DNA of 64,000 nt from Bacillus thuringiensis (GCF_001182785.1 NZ_CP012100.1:248001-312000), one strand, 5' to 3'; positions 37,160-46,323 are shown, counted from the first letter of the stretch. Program-made: numbers and translations. Notes: generated from the sequence alone by a model not told the origin.

Positions 37160-37204
37160 AATAAAAAGACACTAATCTTACATAAGATTAGTGTCTTTTT
37201 ATTG
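37160..37204. terminator. Strong bidirectional terminator
   Basis: AATAAAAAGACACTAATCTTA and its complement around a 2-nt gap, with T-runs on both strands. It separates the alarmone synthetase region from the tetR gene. Confidence 0.8.
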
Positions 37205-37365
37205 TATTTTCCCCTTGTTTTTGGGTATGAGTGCTGGCTAATCTTGTGGGGCCAAACGCCACGAATTTAGCGTAACTTTATATAGCGTAAATGAATTTTT
37301 CATTCGATAGATCCAGACAATTGTACCTTCGTGATTTATATAAGTGATCTTAAATCCACACCAAC

Positions 37366-37956
37366 TCAAACTTCTTTATTACTCGATTTAAAAAGTATAT
37401 ACAACTTCTTGGCAAGAAATTGTGGTGTATACGGCATGTCCCTATGTAACCACTTTACAATTGTTCCAATTAAAGCTGAAGAACCGTACCAAATAACGAT
37501 ATCTTTTGGAATGTCTTTCGTAACGAGAAAGGGCTGACTTTCTGTTCTCTCTGTTATTTTGTCTGAAAGTGTATTTAACAAGCGTTCTGTAAAAATCGGT
37601 GTTCGCCTAGAGCCAAGAACTACTTTATAGAATTTAGCATTGTCAGCAATGTACTCAAGTAGGTCTACGAGTTTTAACCATTCTATATCCTCAGAGGAAT
37701 CTGAGAGGTTTTCCGTGCTTATCATTATCTTTTCAATATCCTCGACCATTTCCTGTGCCATTTTCTCCAACATGTCATGAATATCACGATAATGGAGATA
37801 GAACGTAACACGATTAATGGTCGCACGTTCTGCAATTTTATTAACTGTTATTTTGCTAATTTCCATCTCTTGTAGAAGATCTATTAAAGCCGCTTTTATT
37901 AACTGGCGTGTACGAATGATTCGAGGGTCTACACGGGACTTTGGATGGTTTGTCAT
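37366..37956 (-). CDS. TetR-family regulator of the DHA2 pump
   Basis: 196 aa. Helix-turn-helix TRQLIKAALIDLLQEMEISK and VNKIAERATINRVTFYLHY, followed by an all-helical C-terminal domain. SD AGGAAAGG. It is divergent from a 14-helix MFS pump about 220 bp away and probably represses it. Confidence 0.9.
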   Translation of the reverse strand: MTNHPKSRVDPRIIRTRQLIKAALIDLLQEMEISKITVNKIAERATINRVTFYLHYRDIHDMLEKMAQEMVEDIEKIMISTENLSDSSEDIEWLKLVDLLEYIADNAKFYKVVLGSRRTPIFTERLLNTLSDKITERTESQPFLVTKDIPKDIVIWYGSSALIGTIVKWLHRDMPYTPQFLAKKLYILFKSSNKEV

Positions 37957-38002
37957 ATCTAATCACCTTTCCTATTAAATAGAAATTTACAATATTCTAA
38001 GT

Positions 38003-38085
38003 TCTGTCTATTATCTTAGACTTTATTAACAGAAAGCATAAGAATTGATAACTAATAGACAGTTATTAAGAAATTGTCTGTTGTC
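38003..38085. promoter_or_regulatory. Operator-like half-sites between tetR and the pump
   Basis: TGTCTATTA at about 38,006, TAATAGACA at about 38,059 and TTGTCTGTT at about 38,073. The last two form an imperfect dyad. Likely TetR binding sites in the divergent promoter. Confidence 0.5.
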
Positions 38086-38178
38086 ATAATGATCTATAAT
38101 AATGTAATTTATATAGTGTAAATTATTCAACACTTTGTAAAAAAAGTCCACGTTAAAATTAGAAAGGATATGAAATAA

Positions 38179-39684
38179 TTGCATAATCAGACTAAAACAG
38201 TCCCCAATTCGATAAAAAAAGGACCTATTATGTTCATTATGATTTTAGGTGCTTTTCTTGCAACATTAAACCAAACACTCATGAGTGTCGCTACTCCTGA
38301 ACTTATGGTTGAATTTAAGATTTCGGCTACAACAGCCCAGTGGTTAACAACCGGTTACATGCTAGTAAACGGCGTCTTGATTCCTATTACCGCATATTTA
38401 ATGCAACGGTTTACCACACGCGAACTCTTTCAAACTTCCATGCTTATATTTCTAGTTGGAACCATTGTTTCGGCTGTAGCAACAGGATTTCCTGTCTTGT
38501 TAACTGGACGTATGATTCAGGCAGCCGGTGCAGGAATCATTATGCCATTGCTTACGCATGTAATTTTAACCATCTTCCCTCGCGAAAAGAGAGGAGCAGC
38601 TATGGGAATGGTGGGGCTTGCCGTCATTTTTGCACCAGCAATTGGTCCTACAATTGCCGGATACATTATTGATAACTATAAATGGGAGACGATGTTTTAC
38701 GGAATGATTCCATTTACTATCCTTGTTATTGTGCTGGGATTCATTTATCTCCGAAATGTATCCGACCGAATCAAGACAAAACTTAATATCCTAAGCGTTA
38801 TTCTCTCTACCATTGGTTTCGGTGCATTAATTTATGGTTTCAGCCAGGCCGGAAGCCTTGGTTGGTCAGATATAGAGGTAGCAGGTACGATTACTGTAGG
38901 TATCCTAGCCCTTGTCCTCTTTTCATGGAAGGAATTAAGATCACAAAATCCATTGCTTGACTTACGTGTATTTAAATACAATATGTTTTCTTTAACAACA
39001 ATCATTAATATCGCAATTACTATGGTTATGTATGCAGATATGATGTTACTTCCGTTATACCTCCAAAATATGCGTGGTTTCACAGCCATTGAGTCGGGTC
39101 TTCTGCTTCTTCCTGGTGCGCTGGTTATGGGGTTCCTTATGCCAGTTACCGGTAAGCTATTCGATCGCTTTGGTGCGAAATGGTTAGCTATTACTGGAAT
39201 GACAATTACCATTATTACAACAATGGGTTTTATCAACTTGACGGATTCCACTAGTTATATCTATTTGATTCTCATGTCAACAGGGCGTCGCATTGGTATG
39301 GCCTTAATGATGATGCCGATTCAGACTGCTGGTCTAAATCAATTGCCACAACGGTTAAATGCACACGGAACAGCAATAAGCAATACGATTCGTCAAGTTG
39401 CCGGTGCTGTCGGTACTTCGCTTCTCGTGACAGTGATGACGAGCCGTACGAAATCACATCTGCAGGATATGGTTCCTACCGCAGCAGCTAAAGGATTGAG
39501 TCAAAAAGAGCTTGTTACAGAAGCCTCTATACAGGGGATTAATGACGCCTACCTTGTCATCATTGGAATTGGTATCATTGGATTAATACTTTCTTTCTTC
39601 ATAAAGAAAGTTAAACAGGCTTCCGAATCAGAATCTGACATTACTGCAGAGATGGTAACTACAGAGAAATTAAAAATAAATTAA
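38179..39684 (+). CDS. MFS multidrug transporter, DHA2 (EmrB/QacA) type
   Basis: 501 aa with 14 predicted membrane helices. Motifs: ATLNQTLMSVATPELM in helix 1, QWLTTGYMLVNGVLIP, LLTGRMIQAAGAGIIMPLL, and GTAISNTIRQVAGAVGTSLL in motif C/helix 11. The only suitable start is TTG at 38,179, with a GAAAGGA SD about 11 nt before. Such pumps export drugs or toxic metabolites by proton antiport. Divergent tetR; P450 gene downstream. Confidence 0.9.
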   Translation: MHNQTKTVPNSIKKGPIMFIMILGAFLATLNQTLMSVATPELMVEFKISATTAQWLTTGYMLVNGVLIPITAYLMQRFTTRELFQTSMLIFLVGTIVSAVATGFPVLLTGRMIQAAGAGIIMPLLTHVILTIFPREKRGAAMGMVGLAVIFAPAIGPTIAGYIIDNYKWETMFYGMIPFTILVIVLGFIYLRNVSDRIKTKLNILSVILSTIGFGALIYGFSQAGSLGWSDIEVAGTITVGILALVLFSWKELRSQNPLLDLRVFKYNMFSLTTIINIAITMVMYADMMLLPLYLQNMRGFTAIESGLLLLPGALVMGFLMPVTGKLFDRFGAKWLAITGMTITIITTMGFINLTDSTSYIYLILMSTGRRIGMALMMMPIQTAGLNQLPQRLNAHGTAISNTIRQVAGAVGTSLLVTVMTSRTKSHLQDMVPTAAAKGLSQKELVTEASIQGINDAYLVIIGIGIIGLILSFFIKKVKQASESESDITAEMVTTEKLKIN

Positions 39685-39732
39685 AATCATTTGAATTCAC
39701 GAATCAAAAAGAAGAAATTTATACCAACTGTT

Positions 39733-39803
39733 AGTCACCATATTTGGAGTAAATCGCTTCTATCTTATGCTGGCTAGGAATGAGATGTACTCCAAATATG
39801 ACT
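39733..39803. repeat. Inverted repeat between pump and P450
   Basis: CATATTTGGAGTA (39,739-39,751) and TACTCCAAATATG (39,788-39,800), extended by TAGTCA/TGACTA. The 36-nt loop and lack of a T-run speak against a plain terminator; it could be an operator. Confidence 0.5.
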
Positions 39804-39850
39804 ATTTATAAATTGATTTATACAATTTTTATTTTTAAGGAGGAATATCA

Positions 39851-41113
39851 GTGAAAAAAGAGGTTATTGCAATTCAAGAAATCCCTAATTTCCAGACGCG
39901 TACTGAAGAATTTTTCCCTTTAAAGTGGTATAAAGAAATGCTTTACAATCATTCTGTTTATTTTCACGAGGAAACAAATACATGGAATGCGTTTAAGTAT
40001 GAAGACGTTAAGCAGGTGTTAACCAATTATGAATTCTTTTCAAGTCAAGGGCCTAGGAGCGGTATTTTTGTTGGTGATAATAAAAATCAAAAAAACACTT
40101 CACCTATAACAATGATTACGTTCCTTGATCCACCTGACCATCGAAAAGTACGGTCCTTATTGGCAGCGGCTTTCACTCCTCGCAGTTTAAAAGAGTGGGA
40201 ACCCCGTATTCAACAAATTGCAACGGAGCTTGTAGAAAACATACAAGAAAATTCTACGATTAATATTGTGGACGCTTTGGCATCCCCTTTACCTGCTCTA
40301 GTAATAGGCGATTTATTTGGCGTACCTGCACAAGGTCAAGGTCAGTTTAAAGAATGGGTTGATATTTTGTTCCAACCATACGACAAAGAAAGGTTAGAAG
40401 ACCTTGAACTACAAAAACAAAAGGCAGCGAAAGAATATTTTGAATATCTTTATCCTATTGTAGTTCAAAAACGTTCGAACCTTTGTGATGATATTATCTC
40501 TGATTTGATTCGAGCTGAAGTGGATGGGGAAAAACTTACAGATAATGAGATTGTACAAACAACTATGTTACTTTTAGGGGCAGGTATTGAAACAACTAGT
40601 CACGCAATAGCCAATACATTCTATTCATTGCTTTATGATGACAAATCATTATATGAAACACTAAGAAAGGATATAGGTCTAGTCCCTAAAGTCGTTGAAG
40701 AAATGCTTCGATATCGCTTTCATATTTCAAGAAGGGATCGTACGGTCATAAAGGATAATAATCTATTAGGGATTGATTTAAAAAAAGGTGACGTAGTCAT
40801 TGCTTGGATGAGTGCATCCAATATGGATGAAAACATGTATAGCGATCCTTTTTCTATAGACATTCATCGCTCAAATAATAAAAAGCACCTAACTTTCGGA
40901 AGTGGTCCACATTTTTGTTTAGGTGCACCCCTTGCACGGTTAGAAATAAAAATTGTATTAGAGGTATTCTTACAAAAATTTTCTTGTATCGAACCAGTTG
41001 AAGGATTTGAATTAGAAAAAAACTTAACTGCTTCTGCTACGGGACAGTCCTTGACTTATCTACCAATGAAGGTTTATGGGATTCAGCCCATACCCATTAA
41101 CTTAAGAAACTAA
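39851..41113 (+). CDS. Cytochrome P450, CYP109-like
   Basis: 420 aa, soluble. I-helix oxygen-activation motif GAGIETTS (243-250), K-helix ExxR at 284-287, haem loop FGSGPHFCLG with ligand Cys356, and FLDPPDHRKVRSLLAAAFTP near residue 91. It looks most like B. subtilis YjiB (CYP109B1), which hydroxylates fatty acids and terpenes; the substrate here is unknown. GTG start with SD AAGGAGGA. No redox partner is nearby. Confidence 0.92.
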   Translation: MKKEVIAIQEIPNFQTRTEEFFPLKWYKEMLYNHSVYFHEETNTWNAFKYEDVKQVLTNYEFFSSQGPRSGIFVGDNKNQKNTSPITMITFLDPPDHRKVRSLLAAAFTPRSLKEWEPRIQQIATELVENIQENSTINIVDALASPLPALVIGDLFGVPAQGQGQFKEWVDILFQPYDKERLEDLELQKQKAAKEYFEYLYPIVVQKRSNLCDDIISDLIRAEVDGEKLTDNEIVQTTMLLLGAGIETTSHAIANTFYSLLYDDKSLYETLRKDIGLVPKVVEEMLRYRFHISRRDRTVIKDNNLLGIDLKKGDVVIAWMSASNMDENMYSDPFSIDIHRSNNKKHLTFGSGPHFCLGAPLARLEIKIVLEVFLQKFSCIEPVEGFELEKNLTASATGQSLTYLPMKVYGIQPIPINLRN

Positions 41114-41163
41114 TTGTTCACCAAAACGAAAAAACGAGCTAAAATTTTATATATCACCAGCCC

Positions 41164-41226
41164 GATAAGAAATGCAAAAAGAACTTGTAGGCATCCCTGC
41201 AAGTTCTTTTTTAGATAATGTAAAAA
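41164..41226 (+). terminator. P450 terminator, also a repeated segment
   Basis: AAAAAGAACTTG and CAAGTTCTTTTTT flank TAGGCATCCCTG. The whole segment, including the tail AGATAATGTA, resembles 17,914-17,972. Confidence 0.7.
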
Positions 41227-41257
41227 AGTATTATTCCGGTCCATCAGCCTCACCATA

Positions 41258-41668
41258 TCAAACTTCCAGCCTTATAATATGTGCTGCTACTTCCTTTAAA
41301 ACCACATTCATAAATAATATGATAGGTGCCACGTTATGTTCTGGATCTCTGTAGTTCTTTAGATTGGCTATAAATGACCATTCATTATCTTTTAAATTTG
41401 TATAATAATCATTCTCTTCTTCCCAGGTTCCTATGTACCACCTCATATATAGAAAATCAGCTTCTGCAAATGCTTCATTTATCTGTTTCTTTATAAATGG
41501 AATATCTTTACTATGATTAACTTTTATATATTCTTTAACGAATGGAAACTTTAAAGCAGCTTCTTCCCAGCTTCCTGTATTTATTAATTCCACCAATCCT
41601 TTATATTCATCTTTTATAATTACTTTATCTCGAAAGGCTGTATACATTTCAAAAGAAATTTTTTTCAC
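41258..41668 (-). CDS. Hypothetical protein (136 aa)
   Basis: Mostly helical, acidic and aromatic-rich (FLYMRWYIGTWEEENDYY). No signal peptide and no motif I recognise. The start is unclear: GTG at 41,668 lies too close to AAGAGG. It is followed in the same direction by nothing related and preceded 40 bp upstream by another orphan, so the two may be co-transcribed. Confidence 0.6.
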   Translation of the reverse strand: MKKISFEMYTAFRDKVIIKDEYKGLVELINTGSWEEAALKFPFVKEYIKVNHSKDIPFIKKQINEAFAEADFLYMRWYIGTWEEENDYYTNLKDNEWSFIANLKNYRDPEHNVAPIILFMNVVLKEVAAHIIRLEV

Positions 41669-41710
41669 CCTCTTAAATTCATTATGAATTTAATTAACAT
41701 ATATACTTAA

Positions 41711-42310
41711 CTACACAATAGAAGGTTTTAGAAATCGTATTACGTTTCCCTTTTCACTAAATTCACTCTCATTGTTACAATTCTTTGAGGCAAGATCCAC
41801 TATATAACTCTCTGAAATTTTAAAAGTTCTTTCCTCATTAAACATCGTCAAAGGAACTGATACTCCAACATTATTATCTAAATGACTTAGTACCATTACA
41901 GGGATAGTTTCTCCTTTTAATAAATCAACATATGAGGTCTTAACTTTATAATAATGCCCTTCTAAAAAATGCATTTTTCCGTTTATTAAATCCACTGCAA
42001 CTCCATTATTACAATACGCTAAGTTTTGATTTAAAAAATGAATATCGCCTGATACTTTAATAAATTTCATCGTTTTATTATCAAATATATAGTAACCATC
42101 TCTTACTACAAAAAGATTATGTGGATTGATAAACTCTAGCAGATAATGTGTAATTTCAAAACTAGTATCTCCCTCAATCATTTCTCTGTATTCTACATAA
42201 AGTTTTTCTAACTTTTTAAATGTACTTAGTTTGATCCCCTGATTTGGTCTTGATGCAAGCGTTAAGTCATCTAATACCCATTTAGCCACATATGTTGACG
42301 TTGGAATCAT
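41711..42310 (-). CDS. Hypothetical protein (199 aa)
   Basis: No signal peptide. An N-terminal helical part (TFKKLEKLYVEYREMI) and a beta-rich remainder (GDIHFLNQNLAYCNNG, HFLEGHYYKVKTSYV). Not recognised. The first gene of a probable two-gene minus-strand unit. The upstream 42,311-42,825 is very A+T-rich with no convincing gene. Confidence 0.6.
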   Translation of the reverse strand: MIPTSTYVAKWVLDDLTLASRPNQGIKLSTFKKLEKLYVEYREMIEGDTSFEITHYLLEFINPHNLFVVRDGYYIFDNKTMKFIKVSGDIHFLNQNLAYCNNGVAVDLINGKMHFLEGHYYKVKTSYVDLLKGETIPVMVLSHLDNNVGVSVPLTMFNEERTFKISESYIVDLASKNCNNESEFSEKGNVIRFLKPSIV

Positions 42311-42825
42311 TTACAATTTACCCCCTTCAAAATTCTATATATGAACATATAAACTATTTAAATTTAATAAATTGGGCTCTACTTAAAGTATAGGCAGAAT
42401 CTATTTAATAACTAAGATAATTCTCTAACTTTTTCATATTTACTTCTTATAAATTATAATTATCAAACTCCTACTATGAAATTTTCAAGAATCAAAAAAC
42501 TAATACAATTTGATGTAGCTATTTGGCTGTATAAAAATAAATTAACTACCGATTAACTAGATTTACACTTTAAAAAATGTACAAATCGTTCCTATCATTT
42601 CGAGATAATTTAAACATTTTAAATATTAGAAAAGAAAACCCTATATATGAAATCATATATTCATATATATCGATTATGATTATATTTTATGTAATTACGT
42701 GTGAGATTTTAAACGATATTTACTTCCTTTCAGAGACAGTATTCCCTGATTATCTGGTGTATAAAAATATATTAAACATATAGTACGTGAAATTTTTAAA
42801 GAACACTTTAGGAGGTTTTAAGTAC

Positions 42826-42924
42826 ATGGCAAATGTTGTTTTAATTATACGGAATTCAGATTTATTAAAATCTATGGATAAGATATTAGCTAATTTTAAA
42901 CCACAGAAAAATCACATTAATTAA
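42826..42924 (+). CDS. Small peptide (32 aa)
   Basis: A perfect AGGAGG SD sits 9 nt before ATG. The product starts MANVVLIIRNSDLLKSMDKI and ends in a basic tail (KPQKNHIN). Size and SD resemble the other tiny genes of this region, but it is less hydrophobic. Confidence 0.5.
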   Translation: MANVVLIIRNSDLLKSMDKILANFKPQKNHIN

Positions 42925-43075
42925 TAATTAAGTAAAAAATAGGAATTTATTGTTTTGTCTAATTCAATAAGCACGAATATCATCACATTCAGTATCTATA
43001 TAGTTTAACTCTACAAATTGCACATCTTTAGTGTAGTCGTAGAAATTTCAAAAAACACATTCACATATACCCTCT

Positions 43076-43135
43076 TGTCCCCCTTAGCTTGATGGGGATG
43101 GGATAGCACCAACATTTCCCGAATTTTGTACGCTA
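43076..43135. repeat. Fragment of the dispersed repeat, copy D
   Basis: CCCCTTAGCTTGATGGGGAT is the reverse complement of the left end of the copies near 30.7 and 35.6 kb (CCCATCAAGCTAAG). Only this end is preserved. Confidence 0.4.
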
Positions 43136-43152
43136 AGCAAAATTTCATAAAG

Positions 43153-43191
43153 AAAAAGCCGATTTCCTATACGCTAGGAACTCGACTTTTT
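43153..43191. terminator. Terminator hairpin after the arpU pseudogene
   Basis: AAAAAG.CGA.TTCCTA pairs with TAGGAA.TCG.CTTTTTT. A similar but weaker hairpin occurs at 9338-9376. Confidence 0.6.
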
Positions 43192-43220
43192 TAGATTGAT
43201 ATATTTTGACTAAAACTCCC

Positions 43221-43574
43221 TCAAATAACTAAAGGAGTTTTATAGAAGTGATCTTTCTTCATTGATAATTCATTGTAAATAAAGCTGTCTTTCGACTTAT
43301 CCGCATTTAAGTACTTCCTCTTGATAATCTCAGCTTCGTCATAGTCTAAAACGTACTGTAAAGCCTTATCGATCTGCTTGAACTTAATATTGCTAATATG
43401 TCTTGTGTCCCTAATCTCTGGAAACAAACTGATTCATTCATGTTTTAACTCCACTTCATTTTCAAAACGAGTTTTCAATGCGCGGTATTCCTTTAGTATT
43501 TTCACTACTTCTTTCTGAACCTGTTTTTCTGTCTCTCTATCAATAACCGGTAATAAAGTTAATTGTCTCTCCAT
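43221..43574 (-). pseudogene. ArpU-family phage regulator, broken
   Basis: From the ATG at 43,574 (SD AGGGGG) the frame reads MERQLTLLPVIDRETEKQVQ and onward to KHE, then a TGA; the same frame continues with LFPEIRDTRHISNIKFKQI and LDYDEAEIIKRKYLNAD. The C-terminus then ends early (FYKTPLVI), probably by frameshift. ArpU-type proteins control late phage genes. One nonsense codon plus a damaged end make it inactive. Confidence 0.75.
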
Positions 43575-43712
43575 GAAGAAATCCCCCTATTTCTAAATTT
43601 GTTTTTTTAACACCACATAAAGTACGTGAAATTTTACCATCTCTTTGTTGAATAAGGGAACCATGCTTAGTAAAGTAGCCCCCACCTCCACTCTGCATGG
43701 TTCCGTTATCCA

Positions 43713-44049
43713 TTAAGCCTTTAATAATTTACGTTTCTTGTTGGCCATCTTCTCTGCATTCTCCAGGTAATCCAATTGATGCTGTGCAATGTTCTTTAAA
43801 TCAAAACGTACGTGTATCTTTCTCTGTAGACTTCGCTTCAAATGCGATAGCTCGTCCCTTATACACACCGTCATAGTCAACTGTACTTTTAGCTTCATAG
43901 AATCCATTTAGTACACGGCCGCCTTTACTTTTTAACACATTTACAGGAGTCTGACACTTGTTCATAAGCGCCAGTCCCCCTCTTTGATACATTTCATTCG
44001 CTAGATTAATAAGCATTTCAAATGCCATACCTCTGTTTCCTAGTCCCAT
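43713..44049 (-). pseudogene. recU: recU Holliday-junction resolvase, frameshifted
   Basis: Frame 1 (44,049 to about 43,801) reads GNRGMAFEMLINLANEMYQR, NGFYEAKSTVDYDGVYKGR and AIAFEAKST, the RecU nuclease core. Frame 2 (to 43,713) continues with RFDLKNIAQHQLDYLENA. One frameshift near 43,805-43,815 joins them. SD GTGAGGA before the ATG. Prophage recombination gene. Confidence 0.85.
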
Positions 44050-44178
44050 TGTTATTCCTCACTTTCTATCAAAAGGATTATTTTGCAAAAAAATTGATTC
44101 TAATTTATAACTGCTACCATTTCCCTTTATTTTCTATTAAAATTGAGTAAAACTATTTTGATAACATAGGAGAAAGCT

Positions 44179-44475
44179 ATGAAGCATAACATCAATCTAT
44201 GGTCCTTTATTTGTTCTTTGGTTTGCGTTGGTCTATTCCGTTTATATTTTGAAATTCCACTTGAACTATTCAAATTTTTCACGGATTCATTACACATTCA
44301 CCCTTTATTTATATTACTAGTTTTAGCAATAGGAACTTTTTTCTCTGGCATTATAGGGTTTTCTAAGATGAATAATTGGATTGCGATGCTTAGAAGTGTA
44401 GCAACAGTCTTAATAACATTGGTATTATCAGTGTTTTTAACACTAACTTTGATCGTTGGCTATGCATTAAGTTAA
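44179..44475 (+). CDS. Small membrane protein (98 aa)
   Basis: Three hydrophobic segments (about 8-25, 41-62, 68-96). SD ATAGGAGAAAG. No family recognised. Followed by the AGCAGCTAGC terminator cassette also found after 46,422-46,610, suggesting related small transcription units. Confidence 0.65.
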   Translation: MKHNINLWSFICSLVCVGLFRLYFEIPLELFKFFTDSLHIHPLFILLVLAIGTFFSGIIGFSKMNNWIAMLRSVATVLITLVLSVFLTLTLIVGYALS

Positions 44476-44552
44476 ACGTAATTCTTCACGAATAAAAACC
44501 AATATCCCGTCAATACTGTAGACAACCCATTTCGAACCATATTCCATTACCT

Positions 44553-44583
44553 GAGCAGCTAGCTTTTGCTAGCTGCTCTTTAT
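44553..44583 (+). terminator. Terminator, cassette copy 2
   Basis: GAGCAGCTAGC, TTTT, GCTAGCTGCTC, then TTTATTTG. Same family as 9839-9867 and 46,679-46,712. The upstream string GTCAATACTGTA is shared with the third copy. Confidence 0.7.
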
Positions 44584-44673
44584 TTGTACAAGGTACTCAA
44601 TTGACTGGCGCACATATAATATTCTGAGTTCCTTTCTTTATAAAATAGTCGTTATAAAATGAGAATCGTCACG

Positions 44674-44701
44674 AGAGCACTTTACTAAGTGCTCTTTTTA
44701 T
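44674..44701 (+). terminator. Terminator hairpin
   Basis: AGAGCACTT, TAC, TAAGTGCTCT, then TTTTAT. Plus-strand polarity with no gene directly before it. Confidence 0.65.
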
Positions 44702-44733
44702 ATCCCAACTTAATTCAAAATGAAATTTATATT

Positions 44734-45024
44734 CTAATCTTCTCTAACATGGTTCTTAATTAAAAAAGACTCACATTCCTTACAGTAATATTGTTTTATG
44801 TATGGCAAGTAATACATTTCATCATTTGGATGGTCACCATGATCATGATTACGATCGCGTTCATGATCACGCCTACGACGACACTCAACACAATCGCAGT
44901 CACGTCTACAATGACAGTTGTTAAAATCGTTTCTTCTGCGCCTACGGCCGCATCCGCAAAATACTAAATCATCCCAAAATCTATTACAATCTCGAGAATG
45001 CCCAAAATTATTATCCCATCCCAT
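44734..45024 (-). CDS. Cys/Arg/His/Asp-rich small protein
   Basis: 96 aa: a middle part of CGCGRRRRRND, CHCRRDCDCVECRRRRDH and DRNHDHGDHPNDE, then a C-terminal YYCKECESF that looks like half a zinc ribbon. The composition resembles spore-coat or exosporium proteins of the B. cereus group; this is an inference from composition only. SD AGGAGGGA. Confidence 0.6.
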   Translation of the reverse strand: MGWDNNFGHSRDCNRFWDDLVFCGCGRRRRRNDFNNCHCRRDCDCVECRRRRDHERDRNHDHGDHPNDEMYYLPYIKQYYCKECESFLIKNHVRED

Positions 45025-45141
45025 AGATATGATTCCCTCCTCTAAAAATAGAATTCATCATATTCTATGATTAAAAGGTAGAAATAGTTTGTTTACTAGT
45101 CTATGTTTCAGACTAATAATATTTCAATTTGCAAGTCTATC

Positions 45142-45231
45142 TCACCCCTTATCTTTCCTTAACAACAAACAAGACGCTAACCAGATTCCGGCAGCGCCTA
45201 CGATACTTACCATACACTTAATCAAAATCAT
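45142..45231 (-). CDS. Tiny membrane peptide (29 aa)
   Basis: MILIKCMVSIVGAAGIWLAS and then a basic tail LLLRKDKG. GTGAGGA SD. One membrane helix fills most of the peptide. Typical of the many tiny hydrophobic genes in this part of the window. Confidence 0.5.
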   Translation of the reverse strand: MILIKCMVSIVGAAGIWLASCLLLRKDKG

Positions 45232-45242
45232 TTATCCTCACA

Positions 45243-45434
45243 TTATTTATTCCTTTGTTTCCAAACCCCATTCTCTTTACGATAAGTATTCTTCCCATCC
45301 ATGAAGTCAGCTGTATTACCCGGAATGCTATATTTCTTATTGTTTTTCTTAGCCTTCTTCTTCAGTCTTTTCTCTTCTTGAATAGCTTGTAAATCCGCCT
45401 TCCATTGTTTCAACAAATCCTTTTCACGTCGCAT
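45243..45434 (-). CDS. Small basic hypothetical protein (63 aa)
   Basis: Lys-rich helical first half (LQAIQEEKRLKKKAKKNNKK) and a short C-terminal part (GNTADFMDGKNTYRKENG). SD AAGGGG. No known family. It may bind nucleic acid, judged only by charge. Confidence 0.5.
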   Translation of the reverse strand: MRREKDLLKQWKADLQAIQEEKRLKKKAKKNNKKYSIPGNTADFMDGKNTYRKENGVWKQRNK

Positions 45435-45618
45435 CGAATTTGTACCCCTTGAATTAAAGTGTGAACTAAATAATTAGATTCTACCTATTTATATAGAATC
45501 CTTTAATCTAAATTTCCATTTTATTCAACCCCTCGTTTAACATATACCAATTTATGTTTTTCCTTTTATATAGACCAACGATATATTATAATTCTTTATA
45601 TACCCAAGGAGGTTTACC

Positions 45619-45720
45619 ATGCTTAATTTCCTTAAAATATTCCCCATCTTAGGATTCTTTTGGTTTTTATACGGTTTTATTGGTCTCATCTTTTTATTAC
45701 TATTCCTTAACGTGTCGTAA
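45619..45720 (+). CDS. Tiny hydrophobic membrane peptide (33 aa)
   Basis: Begins MLNFLKIFPILGFFWFLYGF and is almost entirely hydrophobic. A perfect AAGGAGG SD lies 6 nt before the ATG, and a terminator follows at 45,768. The strong signals argue that it is translated. Confidence 0.6.
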   Translation: MLNFLKIFPILGFFWFLYGFIGLIFLLLFLNVS

Positions 45721-45767
45721 CAGCGCGTATACATATATGCTTAATGTGTAATTTCTATATAACAAAG

Positions 45768-45793
45768 AAAAAAGTATCCGTTATGGATGCTTT
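45768..45793 (+). terminator. Terminator of the 33-aa peptide gene
   Basis: AAAAGTATCC, GTTAT, GGATGCTTTT. Confidence 0.65.
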
Positions 45794-45889
45794 TGATTAC
45801 TTATACGCTTAATTTTTCAGTAATCTCTTCTTCTGTTAAATCGTATTGTGATTCCTCGCTGTCTATAAAAATAATTATTTCGTTAAGTT

Positions 45890-45945
45890 TCAATATGTAA
45901 TATTGCATATTCTTTACTTTCAATTTCCATACATGTAATAATTTA
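45890..45945 (+). promoter_or_regulatory. Palindromic upstream element shared with 46,919
   Basis: CAATATGTAATATTGCATATT, then about 19 bp later ACATGTAATAATT. Both parts recur upstream of the peptide gene at 47,061, where the palindrome is perfect. It precedes a small membrane-protein gene in each case. Confidence 0.5.
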
Positions 45946-45982
45946 TTTATAAAAATACAAAATATTAGTAAAGATGATTTAT

Positions 45983-46216
45983 ATGAACAAATTCCTGAAG
46001 AAGGTAATTAAATCCTTACAAACTTTTTGGGGATGCTTAGCATTTGGTGTATTAATGTTTGCTATCTTCTTAATTATGGATCTAACAAATACACCTTTAA
46101 ATACATTGAGTTGGAGAGATTGGCTAGGTTCTGCAGTAGGTGCAGCCATTGTATCTGTAGGGATATTCACTTTAAGTAACTTGGATGTGAAATTAAGTTC
46201 GTCACTTGAATTATAA
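45983..46216 (+). CDS. Small membrane protein (77 aa)
   Basis: From the ATG at 45,983: basic start MNKFLKKVIKSL, a helix GCLAFGVLMFAIFLIMDL, and a second helix GSAVGAAIVSVGIFTL. The SD is weak. The palindromic element at 45,890 lies in front. Function unknown. Confidence 0.5.
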   Translation: MNKFLKKVIKSLQTFWGCLAFGVLMFAIFLIMDLTNTPLNTLSWRDWLGSAVGAAIVSVGIFTLSNLDVKLSSSLEL

Positions 46217-46290
46217 AAATGGGATTAAACCCTATAACCTTTTCAAGAATCAGCCATATTTTATTCCTGAAAAAGTGCTTTATTTTACTG

Positions 46291-46323
46291 AAAGGTGGTT
46301 GCGGAAACAACTGCCTTTTTGTT
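46291..46323 (+). terminator. Terminator hairpin
   Basis: AAGGTGGTTG, CGGAAA, CAACTGCCTT, then TTTGTTT. Confidence 0.7.

Noticed and set aside
38340..39457. Open frames inside the DHA2 pump gene on both strands
   Set aside because: Shadows of a clearly coding 501-aa frame.
42577..42783. 68-aa plus-strand ORF
   Set aside because: No ribosome site, extremely A+T-rich, low-complexity Ile/Tyr composition; probably a chance frame.
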